A DNA stretch of 64,000 nucleotides from Pleodorina starrii (taxonomy: Eukaryota > Chlorophyta > Chlorophyceae > Chlamydomonadales > Volvocaceae). Below are positions 22,939-35,800 of the stretch, piece by piece. Where the stretch lies: contig BRXU01000034.1 in the NCBI GenBank assembly GCA_030267565.1, positions 575,501-639,500 of the forward strand, written 5' to 3'. Position 1 is the stretch's first letter; each line of letters starts with the position of its first letter. Under the pieces are notes generated by a model. The model saw only the letters and a program-made list of their open reading frames with translations, did not search any database and had not been told where the DNA came from. Position numbers and translations under genes: made by a program.

Positions 22939-25865
22939 TCAGGCCATGGCCGTCGCCGCGGCCTGCGATGTACGGGGGGCCGTACCGTGTACAGTCGTCA
23001 GCCTGCGAAACTCTGCCAGCGCCTCCACGTGCCGATTCTTCTTGGCAACGTCGACGGGCGTGTCGCCGCTGCCGTCGCGCGAGCCCACCACCGCGGCGCC
23101 GCCCGCCGACAGCAGCAGCCGCAGCAGCTGGGCCGACCCCTTGCGGGCTGCCACGTGCAACACGCTCTGACCGTACTTGTTGGGTGCCAGAACCAGCTCG
23201 CCCGCGCCGGATGCGCCAGCGGCCTGTTTTGGGAAACGACAAATGAAAATAACGGTTTTTAGGAAGTGGCACGGTAGCTGTAACCCCGGATGAGGACTTG
23301 CGGCCCTAAGAGGAGGTGCGGCTCAAGTGGGTGCGCCAAGGAGCCAAGAGTGAGGGAGCCAGTTGGACTTACGGCCGCAGCACCGCAGCCCGGGTACAGC
23401 AGCAGCAGCAGATCCGCAACCACCGCCCAACGACTCCAACCCAACCCAGACCCCTAGCCAAGGGCGTCCTCGAAGGCTCAACACAGCTCAGCTCAGCAAT
23501 ATCCTCTGCTGCAGGTCCCATCCCTGCTGCCTCACCTGCAGCAGGTACGCGGCCACGTCGGCGCGGTTGGCCACTGCCGCCGCGTGTAGCGGCGTCCACG
23601 CGTCGCCGTACATCTCCGGGTCCTGCCATGCGATGCCGCGCGCCTTGCAGCAACCCAGCAGCGCCTTCACGCAGCCCAGGTGGCCCCGCAGCGCTGCGAT
23701 GTACAGCGGCGTCTCGCCCGAGACGTTGCCCAGACTGGGATCGGCGCCAGCGGCCAGCAGCCGCTCCACCACGGCCGTGTGCCCCGCCTCAGATGCCAGG
23801 AACAGCGGCGTGCTGCCCGCCGTGTCGCGCGCATCCACCACCGCACCCGCCGCCAGCAGCTGGCCCACGCCGGACACGGCACCGCGCTCCGCTGCGACGT
23901 GCAGGGGCGTGCTGCGCGTCACACTGGAGCAGTTCACGGCGCAGCGCAGCACGGTCGCCACCGCCAGCTCGTCCAACGCGTCGCCGGCACGGCCACCGCC
24001 GACGGCCGCGTCCAAGCCCGCCACCGCCTGCGCCGGCGCCGACCTCGCGCGCAACACGCTGCGCAGCGCACGGCGCGCCGCCTCCACGTCCGCGGCGCCC
24101 GCTGCGGCGAAGTCCCAGACCTCCACCGGCACACGGCCGCGGCCGAGGGCGTCGGCGTCAGCCAGCACGCAGCGCAGGCACTGCACCAGCGGCTGTGGGA
24201 AAAAGGTGAGGTCCAGCGCCACCAAGGCCGGCATAGCCAGCACCGCAGCTAGCAGATGCCGCGCCGCCGCCAGGTGCGCCGCGGTCGTGGTGGCACTGCT
24301 GGTGAGGGCGGGCCGGTAGGCCGCCTCCAGAAGACCCGCCAGGCGCGGCGGCAGGTGCTCCGGCGGCGCGGCGCTCGCACCATTGCTGACGAAGGAAGAG
24401 AGAGCCAGGGTGCTGCCGCCCAATAGCAGGAAGCGGGTGTTGCCGCCGCACGCCGCCGCGAGTGCATCGATCGCAGCACCGTGGAGCCTCAGGCAGTTAT
24501 TCAGTGCCAGAACCTGGGTATGGGCGACATGACCGCATCGGCGGGGGAGGGTCAGATGAAAGCCAGACTCACAACTTGGGCAACGGCGAAACAAGGGCCC
24601 AATAACGGGCGGAGAGAGCGCATTTTCCGGAAGCAGCAGCGGTCATGATTAGCCGCTGCCGCCATACCCCACAACAACAACCACACTAGCCTCAGCGACG
24701 CGCCCGTCGCTACCGGTACAGATCGATTGACCACCGGTCCGAAAGTGACCAGGGGACGCCTCTCCATCCGGCTTTCGTTCCCGCACCTGCAGCAGCCCGT
24801 TCCTCGGCAGCGGCGAAGCCACCTGAGGGGGCCTGGCGTCCATCGCCCCGGATGGCGCCGGCCAGCGGCCAAGGTCCAGATGGCTCAATGCCAGGCAGCG
24901 CAGCCCGGGGAGCGTCAGCAGCTCATCCAGGCTGCCGCCATGCAGCTGGAAGCAGCGCTGCAGATTCGCAAAGCGCAGCGGCAGCGGCACAGGCTGCCGC
25001 GGTGCCGCCACGAGCAGCTCCCGCCCAGTGTACTCGGCCGCCTCTGGGGCCCCGCCAGTGGATCCGGCGGCGGGGTCGACTGGCTTCCGGGCGGGCTGCG
25101 CCTGCAGCCCTGGGGACGCTGCACGAGCCAGCGCGGACACGGCCGCGTGCGTAATTTTTCGAGCTCCCGATACATCCAGCATCTGCAGCCGGGGAAGCTT
25201 TCCCAGGAGGTAATCCACATCGCTGTCCTCCAGGGACAGATTGGGCAGCAGAAGCGCCACGGTGCCTGCCGGGAAGATGATTGCGAGGGCCGGGGGCAAG
25301 GGTCCGTCAACGAATGGACAACCATGGGATTGGGGTATTATTAACGAAAGGGGGCCTGAATACCTGCCAGGCGCTCGGCGATGGTGCAATGCTGGTATGG
25401 GAATAAGAAACACCTGGTTGATTGGGCTTCGCTTCGTTGCCATGGGAAAATTACCTGGCATATACTTGCTCAAGCCCAGAAACGCCTTGGGCTTGCTTGC
25501 CAAAATGCCTTCGTTATTAACCGGACCCAGGGCAGCCCTCCACGATCGTATGTCCAGCACGAGCTCGGCTTCATGTACATGGCCCTTCAGAAGCTTACAC
25601 GAACAGATGCAGCTGATCAAGTCGCGCGGATCCGTCAGAAATGACACAACCGAAGTAATCACCTGGGAACCAGAGGGAGGGGAACATAAAGCAAAAGCGA
25701 CGAGACAGCCCAAGGCCATTTCCTTGCTCCACGCACCTCGGCAGGCAGTTCGGCCAACTCAAACGTGCTCTCGGTCGCTTTATTGGCCGGGGCCTTGGCC
25801 TCGATGCCAGCCGGGGCGCACAGGCCCCTTGGCGTCCACGGTTGCGCGTAAGGGTTTAGCCTCAT
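22939..25865 (-). CDS. F-box and ankyrin-repeat protein
   Basis: Five exons join in phase: 25865-25737, 25662-25527, 25265-24787, 24513-23536 and 23223-22939, giving 668 residues from ATG at 25865. An F-box motif is formed across the first splice: FELAELPAE then VITSVVSFLTDPRDLISCIC. A leucine-rich, LRR-like region follows (LPNLSLEDSDVDYLLGKLPR, LQMLDVSGARKITHAAVSAL, LPGLRCLALSHLDLGRW). From about residue 410 there are ankyrin repeats, for example STPLHVAAERGAVSGVGQLL, STPLFLASEAGHTAVVERLL and ETPLYIAALRGHLGCVKALL, with the last repeats in the final exon. The F-box suggests an SCF ubiquitin-ligase substrate adaptor with ankyrin repeats as the binding surface; the target is unknown. The exon 2 donor (GTCCGG) is weak, so that boundary is less certain. 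Confidence 0.78.
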
Positions 25866-26445
25866 CTGACCGCAGCCGGGTACTCCCCACTCCCGCCGGG
25901 CTGGTGGGCCGCCGCCCGACGGCCTCCTTGCCGTTACTTCCCGCTGAGAGGACCGCCGCTGCACCGCGCCGCATTCAGGTTTCAAGAAAGGGGTGGATAA
26001 AGGCGGAAACGCGCAAGCGCGTGGATAAGGTGAAGCGTGGGGTGCAGCGGTAGGTGTTCAGAATTAATGAGTGACGGCCAGTAGTTTGCCTGCGGCCTCA
26101 TTAAGGGAAGATGGCCGACCGTCGTACATTTTGACCCGAAATTTGTTTCGCCTTCCAACCGACACAGCTGTTCTGTTTGCCCAATGGGTCTCTCACGACC
26201 GGTTTGCAAATCAGCTGTCCCATCGACTCTAACTGGCGTGACGGTCTGGAGGTAGCTGTCGCCGTGGCTGTCGCAACCAGCCATTTTCCAGCCTGGACAT
26301 TACAAATGTGACAAATTAATGCGCATTAATATGCTGGAACTTTTCCGCTACTGCATTTAGTGCCGGAGGAGGTTGCCTCCATCCGACCCGAGGGTTGCCA
26401 ACCCAGTGTTCTCCCTTGTCGGGATCGCTGACGACGAGCTGGAGC
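25866..26445. promoter_or_regulatory. Divergent promoter region of the F-box gene and the giant gene
   Basis: About 580 bases separate the two divergent start codons. The stretch 26285-26350 is AT-rich (several TTAAT and ATTAAT words). The frame of the F-box gene stays open upstream of 25865 for some distance, so its true start could be slightly further out. No specific promoter element can be named. Confidence 0.4.
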
Positions 26446-26863
26446 ATGCAGCACATGTACGAGGTAAGCCCTAATTAGCGCTAATTCGCGCAATGGGCCC
26501 GCCTTTTGTTTTTGCCTGGCTTCGGAGCGGTTTTACCGGCCGCGTTCTGGCACCCGCAGGTGCGGTTCCACACAGGCGACAGCTGGGGCCGTGGTTGTGC
26601 CTCCAGCGTGTCGTTTGAGGTGCACGGCAGCCTATACACGCTAACCTCGGAGGCCTGCGTGCAGCAGGTGCGTGCACAGCGCCGTTGCGGAAGTGCTGAA
26701 ACTTCAGCAAACGACTTGGCAGCATCACTACCGCGACCACTCCCACCCCCCCTTTCCAATCTTGCGCATGCAGGAAATCCCGCCGGTCGTCGCAAAGCGG
26801 TCTCGCGCCGTTCAGTTCGCCGCGGCCAAGGGAAGGGCCGGACCGGGGGCCAGGAAGTCAAAT
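26446..26863 (+). other. Giant gene: N-terminal PLAT-like segment (exons 1-3)
   Basis: Exons 26446-26463, 26560-26667 and 26774-26863. The sequence [20 protein letters not shown] then SFEVHG has the first-strand pattern of a PLAT/LH2 domain (hydrophobic strand, TGD, Gly-rich turn, second strand ending in G). The rest of a complete domain is not evident, so it may be a truncated unit. Confidence 0.5.
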
Positions 26864-29800
26864 GTGAGGACTCTTAGATTGCTGACAGGGGTTGCTGGGG
26901 TGTGTCACTATTGGCCAGAGAGCATGTTGAAGCAGACTGGCCGACGACCGATAGCGGCGCTGATAGCGCGCAAAATCCTAACACCACGTTTGCCTGTGGC
27001 GCCGCCGCGACTGACCGCCGGTTTGACCGTCGTGCCCTTCCGCGCCTTCCATGGTCCCACCCCCACAGGGCGGAGCTGGACCGGGTGAGGGCCAACTGGG
27101 AACTGGGTGGCGAGCGACGGACGGGTGATGAGCCGGCAGGGGCAGTGGCAGGGGCGGTGGCAGGGGCTGTTGCAGCAGGAGTGCGAACACGCGGGGCGTC
27201 GTGGGTGGGCGCCGCCCGGGGGGGCCGACACACCACCGCGCCGCTGTGTTTCCGCTTTGATCCCAGCCGACCCGGCACTGTGACAGCACAAATGGCAGCC
27301 AACGCGGGCGACTGACCTGAGCACCGCATCTTGAGATTCGGCAAGCCAGGTGGCCGGCCAGCCAGACAGCCGACCGAACTTGGATTCGAACCCGGGTCCG
27401 GGCAGACAAGCCCGGAAGTGCACATGTGAAGCCCCGTAACACCGACCGCCGGGGGCATCCCGTGGGCTCACGCAGGCGCGCCGCCCCCGGAGAGGCGCAA
27501 CGTGTTCGCGCTCGTATCGCAGTGGCTTCGCTCGTCCGGCGGCGCGGCGGCGGTGGGGCAGCTGGTTCGGGCTGCAGACGAGGGCGGCGACGGCTTGCTG
27601 GCGATGGAGGAGGTCAAACAGCTGCTGGGTCGGGTGGGTGAGGCTCGGGCGATCCTGGCGGTGGTGGTGGGGGTGGTGCGGGGTGAGAGGGGAGGGAGCA
27701 GGGGTGGGGTGCTGGCACGGCTTAAGTGTCATGCTGGACGCTGGCTGCGGTGCTCGTCCCAGCCACGACGAGTGGTACCGACCCGCGGGTCGTTGCGAGA
27801 ACCAGCCCATCCAACCTGAGGCCGACGCAACTCCCTGGGGGTCCGTGTCCCACCATCACAGCGCAAACCTCTCACTGCCTCACACTGCCGTTAGAACTGT
27901 CGTTGGCCGGAGGCCGCCCGTGCGAAACGTGAGGGACCGCCGGACCCTTGGTGGGGGGAGCTACCGGTATTGTGGCGGCATGCGGGGGCAGCCTGGCGCA
28001 TGATGGTTGGCGCATGTGACGCGTGTCGTTGCGGGGCCGCTCCTGCTGTGTCGCTGTCGTCGTTGCGTGTGTCAGGCGGTGCCCGGGGTGTCGGATCTGG
28101 AGACGCAGCTGTTTATGGCGATGGTGGATATCAACGGTGACGGCCAGCTGAGTGAGCAGGAGCTGATGCAGAGCGTCGCCGACTGTGCGGGTATCGACGC
28201 AGCCGTCTCGGCAGGTGCGAGGTCGGGGGGGGGTAAGAAACCGCCGAGAGCCGCAGCCGCGAGGGAACCGGGGGGGTGTTGGCGAACACGGGAGTCAGCA
28301 GGCCCGGGCATTTGGGTGATCTGGGCGCTGCAACTTGAAGGGGCGCATTACCGTAGCCTGTGGATGGCGCATCCGTCGGCGCGGAAGCGGCGCCGAAGCT
28401 GTGTCTGCTCCACCCTTCCGGGCTGCATTGCATTGGGCTCGCCCACCCCCGTCTCCGGCCTGTCTTCCCTCGCCCCGCCCCCGGCCCCGCCGCGCCCCGT
28501 CTCGCCCCGCCCCGCCTCGCCTGCTGATGTCGATGTCAATTCCGTCCTCCTCGTGTGGCCCCTGGCGGCGGTGGCAACAGGCGGCAGGCAGCCCGCCACG
28601 GGACCGGCCCCCACAGCAGCTGAGGGCGACAGCGGCGGCAGCGGAGGGCCCAGCCCGGGGCAGGCGCCGGGGCCAGACGGCGGCGGCGGCGAGACCATGG
28701 TCTCGGCGCTCGCGGCGGCGGTGCAGCACCTTCGGAGCAACGCCGCGGCCGTGGATGCAAAGCTGGCGCAGCTCAAGCCTGCAGGTGGGGAGAAGGAGAG
28801 AAAGGAAGGAGGGAAGGAAGGAGGGAAGAGAACCCGCGTGTGCCGTCACGGTTCGAATCCTGCTGGAGACGAAGAATGCTGTGCTGGCACTGAGAAGCGC
28901 AACGGCCGGACAGCTCGGGCTGTGTCGGTCTTGAGACAGCCACCTGGCGTGATCGTTTCGGAGTCGGATTGTCGGTGGGAAGTCCGCACGGCTCTCGCTG
29001 ATATATGTTGTTATCGTGTGTACGACTTGCTGTGTTGGCTGTACCGCAGGGGGCTACCTGACCTACGTGCAGCTCAACGAGCTGTTCCAGGTGGGTCCCG
29101 GGGTCCGGTCGGGCCGTAAGGGGGAGGAGGGGGGTGTTGGGGTTGAGTAGGGAGTGGGGTGCAAGCGCGGCAGTGCGGGCGGCCGCAGCACTGTCGCTGT
29201 CGCCTGTCGCCTGTCGGTTCCGATGGGAAAAGCCCGAGCAAAGTCTGCCGTTGCGATGGTCCGCTGCACGCTTCTCTTTGCGCCGCCCTGACATCGCCCG
29301 CCATCCGGACGCTGCCCGCCGACTGACTTCCACTCGTTGTGCAGGCAACCGTGCCGGAGAGCCTGGGCGGCCGAGCAGCCCTCCGCGCCCTCATGGTAGG
29401 AGGCCCCCGCGTTGCGCCATCATGCGGTGGCCGCGAAAGCGCGTCCCTGCGCCGCGGGAGACCTGCTCTCCCGCCCCTCGGCCTTTCTTGCGGGAATGGG
29501 GGTCGGGCGGTGAAGGGCGGTAATGGGGGCTTCCCGCGGCGCCGCGCGCGCGACTTCTTACGCCTCCACCGCCACGCTGCCGTACCTGTTTGCCTGGTTG
29601 TCTCGGCAGATTCCCCTTGCGGTGCCATGCCGCTGCTGCTGCCGCTCACACTGCCGCTGCTGCTGCCGCTGCTGTAGGCCCACGTGGCCCGCACCGCCAA
29701 CGTCTCCGCATTGGACCCCGGCGTCCACCTGACGGAGTTCAAGCACTGCTTCGGTCTGCAGGCGAGTACACTCACCCCCACACATCTCCACACGCACACG

Positions 29801-32800
29801 GCTAGCTGCCCGCCCGTGCGCGAATGTGTTCGCTCGCACCTGGCCGCCCTGGCCGACCTGATCTAATCTGGCTGATCTGGTCGGACTGACTGATCTGACT
29901 GACTGATCTGATCCGACTGACTGATCTGACTGATCTGATCGGACTGGCTGATGAGATCTCCCTACGGCACGATACGGCCCCCCCTGTGATCAAGCGCAGG
30001 CGGCGTCCGGGGCCGCGGACGGCGGCGGCGGCGGCGCGGCTGCTGTGGCTGCTGGCTGGGTCCCTGGTCGGCCCCGGGACATCTTCCGGCTGCTCCGATA
30101 CCACGTGAAGCACAACGCGGTGCAGCTGGACGAGCTGTTCCCGCGGGGCTCCGAACTGACGGTTCACCAGGTGCGGCTGGACGGGCTGGCTGGCTGGCTG
30201 GCTGGCTGGCTGGGTGGTCGCCCCCCACCTCTTCCCCGCCCTAGGCTCACGATCCTCTGCTCCTTTCCGATCCAGTGCTCGGCTCCAGTGCTCCTTCCGT
30301 TCCCTGACACCCCCGAGCCCTCCTTTCCCTGCTGCCCCTTCACCGCCCTCTCCCGCCCTCTCCCGCCCCCACCCACGCCCGCCCTAGTAGGTGCGCCACA
30401 TGGTTCGTCAGATGCTGGACACCCGGGTGGGGGAGCCGCCGCTGACAGGTCGGGAGGCGAGGCACCTGGTGGCGGTGCTGGACTCCAACGCCAACGGCAC
30501 ACTGTCACGACAGGAGTTTGAGGGCGGCCTGCGGGAGTGTAGGTGCGTGGGTGGGATTGGGGGCTGGCAGGGCGTGGGCGGCGGGGCTGCTCCGGTGCGA
30601 GGCCGTGCCTGCGGTGCCGCCGCTTGGTTGTATGGAGGCAGCAGCACGATTGAGACCGCAGCACGGCGCGATGTGGAAACAGGCCGATGACCCCCGCGTA
30701 TGAAAGGCCGCGTAAGGCCGCGTCTGAAAGGCCGCGGTGTGCATCTGATGGCCTCTGATGCACGTTACGGATTCGCGGCGCGGCACCCGGCACCTTGTGC
30801 GCAGCGACCAGCCACCCAATCGGCAACCCGGTGGTGCCCTACACGATGCACGATGCGGCCTCCCTTCCCTGAGCTCTATGATGAATTGATGATGGTGTGC
30901 TGATCGTGTGTCAGGGACATCTCCGCTGCGTTGGCCAAGGTGCAGTGCGGCAGGCGTGGCCTGGACCCCGGGGTGCTGCAGCAGCAGCTGGAGGCGCCCC
31001 TCTTTGCAGCAGCGGCAGCGACAGCAGCGACAGCAGCTGGCGGCGGCGGGCCAGGCGGCGGCGGCGGCGAGGACGGGGTGTCTGTGCCTCCCACCCCCAT
31101 CGCCACCGCCGCTCCCACGTGGGGTTCGTTCCTGGACAGTCTCCGGCAGCTTCACGATGTGTTCGTGGGTCGCAGTGCGGAGGCGGAGGCGGCGTGGCGG
31201 CGCAACGACTCCCGGGGCAAGGGCCGCATCGACGCATGCGAGCTGCTCAAGGTGGCGACCTGGGGGGCGGGGGATACTGGTTGCTTGGATCCTGGGTTGT
31301 TTGGATCCTGGTTGTTTGGATCCTGGCCTGGCGCGGCGTCCTGGGGACCGCTGTTCCTGCTGTGGCCATCTGGCCGACCCACGGGCCGGCTGGCTGACCC
31401 GCTTCCCACCGCCTGACCTGTCCCTGCTTGTAAGTGCCCTCCCCAACCCCCTTGGGGGTGGTTGTCCGTCCGCAGGTAATCCTGGAGGTGGCCCCGGGGT
31501 TGCTGTCGACGCCGCTGCTGCGCGCGGTGCTCATCTACCTGGATGGCTGGGACCCCTCTGAGCACGCGCTGCTGTCCCTCAAGCACTTTCTGATGGCTCT
31601 GCGGGAGGAGCCGCCGCCAGACAGTCTGCGGCCGCCGGCGGTGGTGCCGCTGGTGGAGGTGGGCGAGGGTGAGCGCTCCAGGGGTGGGCGGCACTCGGAT
31701 GGGGCGGTGCCTGGGCAAGCGAGCAGGGGCGGGCGGCTGGGAGGCGACGTTCACGTTTACGAGACACGCATGCACGGGAAGGGTCAGCTGGAAGGCGGCG
31801 TTGACGCGGCACGCCGCATGGGTTGCCGCGAGTCATTGCGGAAACCCGTCCATGCCGGCCTGAGAGGCCCCAGAACAGGATCGCTGTTGTGATTATTTCG
31901 TTGTGCCTTTTGTACCTTTTTTGACGATCGTGTGCTTCCGTGTGCACGTCTCAGGCGTGACGGCGGATGCACCGCCGCTGTTGGGGGTCAGCCGGGGCCT
32001 GACGCAGGCGCTGTACGGCGGCAACATCGACACGGGCCTGCCGGGGCTCCTGCCCGACCCATCGCAGTGGCAGGAGTGGCACGGCAGCATCCGGACGGCC
32101 AGCCGGCCATCAGGTGAGCGGATGGGTGGGTCTGCTGCGGTGGGCGGCAGCCGCGGACGTAACGCCGGCAGGCACCGGCAAGGGCCTCCGTTGCGGGGAA
32201 AGGACAGGAAAGGACAGCCCGCAGTTCGCGCTCTCACTCCCCTCCCGCCGCTCACTCCCACGCCTCCCGCTGCTCGCTCCGCCGCCTCGCTGCGTACTCA
32301 CCTACGCCCTCACCTTCGCCACCCCGCCAACGAACACCCCCCAACCGCCGCTCCCCGCTGCTTCACCCCCCACGTCACCTAACCTCTCCAGGAACGGTCA
32401 CGCTGGGCGGCTGGCAGCTGCCCGCCCGACCCGGCTTCTGGAGGGCGCAGTGGAGGTGGCACAGCGCTTGGGTGGCGGCAAACACGGCCTATCGACAGCA
32501 AGCGACGGCGGCGGCGGCGGCGACGGTGGTCTCCTTGGGCGCCGCGGAGCCAACAGGCGGCGGCACTGGGCAGTCGGCGGCGGTGGTGCCGCCTGACGGT
32601 GCTGAGCCCAACTGCCTGGAGTTTTGCGCCTGGCCGCCGGTGTCGGTGGGTAGGGGCTGGAGGCCTGCTGGGCGTGTGTGTGTGTGTGTTGAGAGGTGGG
32701 GTGGGCAGGACGGCAGCTGTCCCCGGATACCCACCCAGCCCCCCCGGCCTGGCCTGGCCTGGCAGCCCTTCTGGGTCGATCTAGCCGTTCTGGCCCGACT

Positions 32801-35800
32801 CCACGCATACGGCACCATGGTGCTGCCCCCTGACTGACCCGGCCCCGTGCTCCCCGCAGGTGGCCGCGCTGCCCTTCGTCCACTCCGTTTACTGCAGCGA
32901 GGTGGCAGCCTGGCAGGAGGAGCAACTTGAGGAGCAACACACCCAGCAGGAGCAGCAGCAGCAGCAGGAGCAGCAGCAGCAGCAGGAGCAGCAGCAGCAG
33001 CAAGCGCGGCCATTGGCCACCACCAGCCCAGCGGCCTTCCCAGGAGCTGGCGGCCCCGGGCAGCCGCCAGCCACAGCGCTGGCTGCCGCCGTTGGCGTCG
33101 CTGGCGTTCCGCCGCTGCGCTGGGCCGCTCCGGGACCAGGGCCGGTGGCGGAGGGGGCCGAGGCCGGCGCGCACGATGCGGCCGCTGCTGCGCTTCAGCT
33201 TCCGGCCGCCGCAGCTAGGGACGCGGACGGGCCGACACCGCTGCCTCCGATTCAGGCTGTGAGTGGGGGCCCAAGCGGCGCGACCCACCTCGCACCTCTC
33301 CCGCTTTCAGCCCAGCCTTCGGCCCCGCTTCCGGCCCCGCTTTCAGCTCTGCCTTCATCCCAGCCTTCCGCCCCGCTTTCAGCCCTGCCTTCAGCCCAGC
33401 CTTCGGCCCCGCTTTCGGCCCCGCCTCCGGCCCCGCTTTCAGCCCTGCCTTCAGCCCTGCCTTCGGCCCCGCTTTCGGCCCTGTCTTCGGCCCAGCCTTC
33501 GGCCCCGCTTTCAGCCCTGCCTTCGGCCCAGCCGTCAGCCTCGCTTTCAGCCCAGCCTTCAACCCCGCTTCCAGCCCTGCCTTCAGCCCAGCCTTCAGCC
33601 CCGCTTTCAGCCCTGCCTTCGGCCCAGCCTTCGGCCCCGCTTTCAGCCACGCCTTCGGCCCAGCCTTCAGCCCCGCTTTCAGCCACGCCTTCGGCCCAGC
33701 CTTCAGCCCCGCTTTCAGCCACGCCTTCGGCCCAGCCTTCAGCCCCGCTTTCAGCCACGCCTTCGGCCCAGCCTTCAGCCACGCTTTCAGCCACGCCTTC
33801 GGCCCAGCCTTCAGCCCCGCTTTCAGCCCAGGTTTCAACCGCGGGGGAGAAGGCAAACAGCCCGCCCGCGCCGCTGGGCGGAGATGAGGTGCCCGAGGAG
33901 GTTGATGCACCCCAGGCGCTCCCCGCAGCAACAGCAGCAGCAGCGGTGGCGGCGGCAGCGCCCGGGGACGCATCTCCACCGCTACAGGTCGAAATGCTGG
34001 GGGAGGCGCATTCGGGAGAGGCCGCGGCCGCTTCGTCGGTAAGGGCGCCGTCGCTGCCGCCGCTGGACCTGCTGCGAAGGTCGCCACTACTGGACGTAAA
34101 GGCGTCGAAGGAGTCGCCAGCGGGGCTGCCGGAGGCTCCCCTATCTGTGGAAGCGGCGGCGGCGGCGGTGGCCGCTGGACCTGGCAAGCCCAACATGGCG
34201 GAGCCGCCGATTATTGCATCAGCTTTGGCTGTGGTGGAGGCGATTGTACGACAACCGTTTGGCGCGGCCGCGGCGGCGGTGGCGGCGCCGCCGCCGATCG
34301 AGATGGAGGAGGTCCCCGAGAAGCCCGCCGCCGCGGCAGCAGCCGTTCCTGTGTCTGCTGTGTATGCTTCCCGCCCACCGTCAATCCTAGTGCCCTTGCA
34401 GCCTGACGCGGCGGCGGCGGCGGCGGTGGCAGAAGAGCTGACGGCGGAGGCATCTGAGGAGCTGCCAGTCGGCGTCGCCGCCGCCGCCGCCCCAGCGGTG
34501 CCGCCGGTGGCGGAGGCGCAGCTCGATCCGCGGCTCAGTGCCCCACAGCGGACGGAAGGTCCGGGCCCCACAGCTGCCGCTGCTGCTGCCGACGCTGCCG
34601 CCGCCCCAGGGGCGCCAGAGGCAGAGCAGCCCCAGCAGCCCCGGGCGTCCCCTCTGAAGGAGATCGAGCGCCCGGAAACCACAGCCGCGGCGGCGCCGGG
34701 GCCGGCGGGGAGGGGGGCCAAGCCGTTGGTTCCGGAGCGGCCGCAGGACGTGCAACTGTTCCAAGTGCGTGAGTGTGAGCGACAACACAGCTGCCTTGAG
34801 GTTGCAGGCTCCTGCGTTGAGCGTCCTGTCGTGTCTTGCCTTGTCTTGCCCTGCCTTATCTTGTCGGATGACGGAGCGTTTGTATATTTTTCCGGGGCGC
34901 CTCTTGGCCGAGTGGCGGTACGGCAGGGTATGGAGTGTTACACATGCCTGCTCCAGGACAGAGCGGCGCGGCCCATTCGGGATGCGGCAGTCCCTGCCCT
35001 GTCGCGCCCTGAAACCCCATCACCACCACCAGCACCGCCACGGCACGCGCCCCGCCGCCCCGCTGCCCCACGCCCCGCCCCCCCCCCCAGGCTCCCCTTC
35101 TGGTGGCTCCCGCACGCGTGGTGGCCTACAAGGCTGTCCTGGCGCCTGGTGCGCATCTGGGCAATGTGGAAGCGGTGACGGTCAAGGGAGGCAGCGGCGC
35201 CGCAGGTGCGTGGGTCCCTGGTGATCGCTCCCGGCTGGCTGGTCGATTGGCTGGCTGGTCTGTTGGTCGGTTGGCTGGCTGGGGGACGGATGGGCTTGGT
35301 GGAGGCCCTGGGGGACGCGGAACGTGGCCTCAGGAAGGCGATCGTCCGGAAGGCGATCATCCGGGGGACTCAGGAGCGTTGGCTCCAGCATCCGCTCCGC
35401 ACTCGTCTCCTTCGAACGACCCCACGGCGGGTCTGGATCCCACTGCGACAACAACAACGACATCAACAACAACAACATCAACATCAACAACATCAACTTT
35501 GCCTCCTCGCCCCATCCACACGTCGTCCGTTCACCCCCCATTCGGGTTTGCTTGCGTCGCCTCTGTACCGTCGCTGCGATTTCATCTTTATTAACCCCCG
35601 TTCCCCCTCCGCAACTTGTTTGCTCGATCGCCCGTCCCCCGCTCCTCGACTGTCCCCACTCGTCCGTCCCCCGTCCGTCCCAGCCTGGTACCTGGACCGG
35701 GTGCAGGTGCAGTGCCCCACCAGTGAGCCGCCGCTGCTGTGGGAGGTGACGGTGCGGCGCTGGCTGCAGGCGGGGGAGCGACTGGCGGGGCTGAGACCCG

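Noticed and set aside
23363..24319. Plus-strand ORFs of ~300 codons opposite the ankyrin exon
   Set aside because: Antisense shadows of a GC-rich coding exon. The minus strand carries clear ankyrin repeats and matching splice phases.
33215..34721. Long minus-strand ORFs of 290 and 489 codons
   Set aside because: Antisense shadows of the repetitive plus-strand exon. Composition is only repeated Leu-Lys-Ala or Glu-Gly-Trp units, with no domain and no splice partners.
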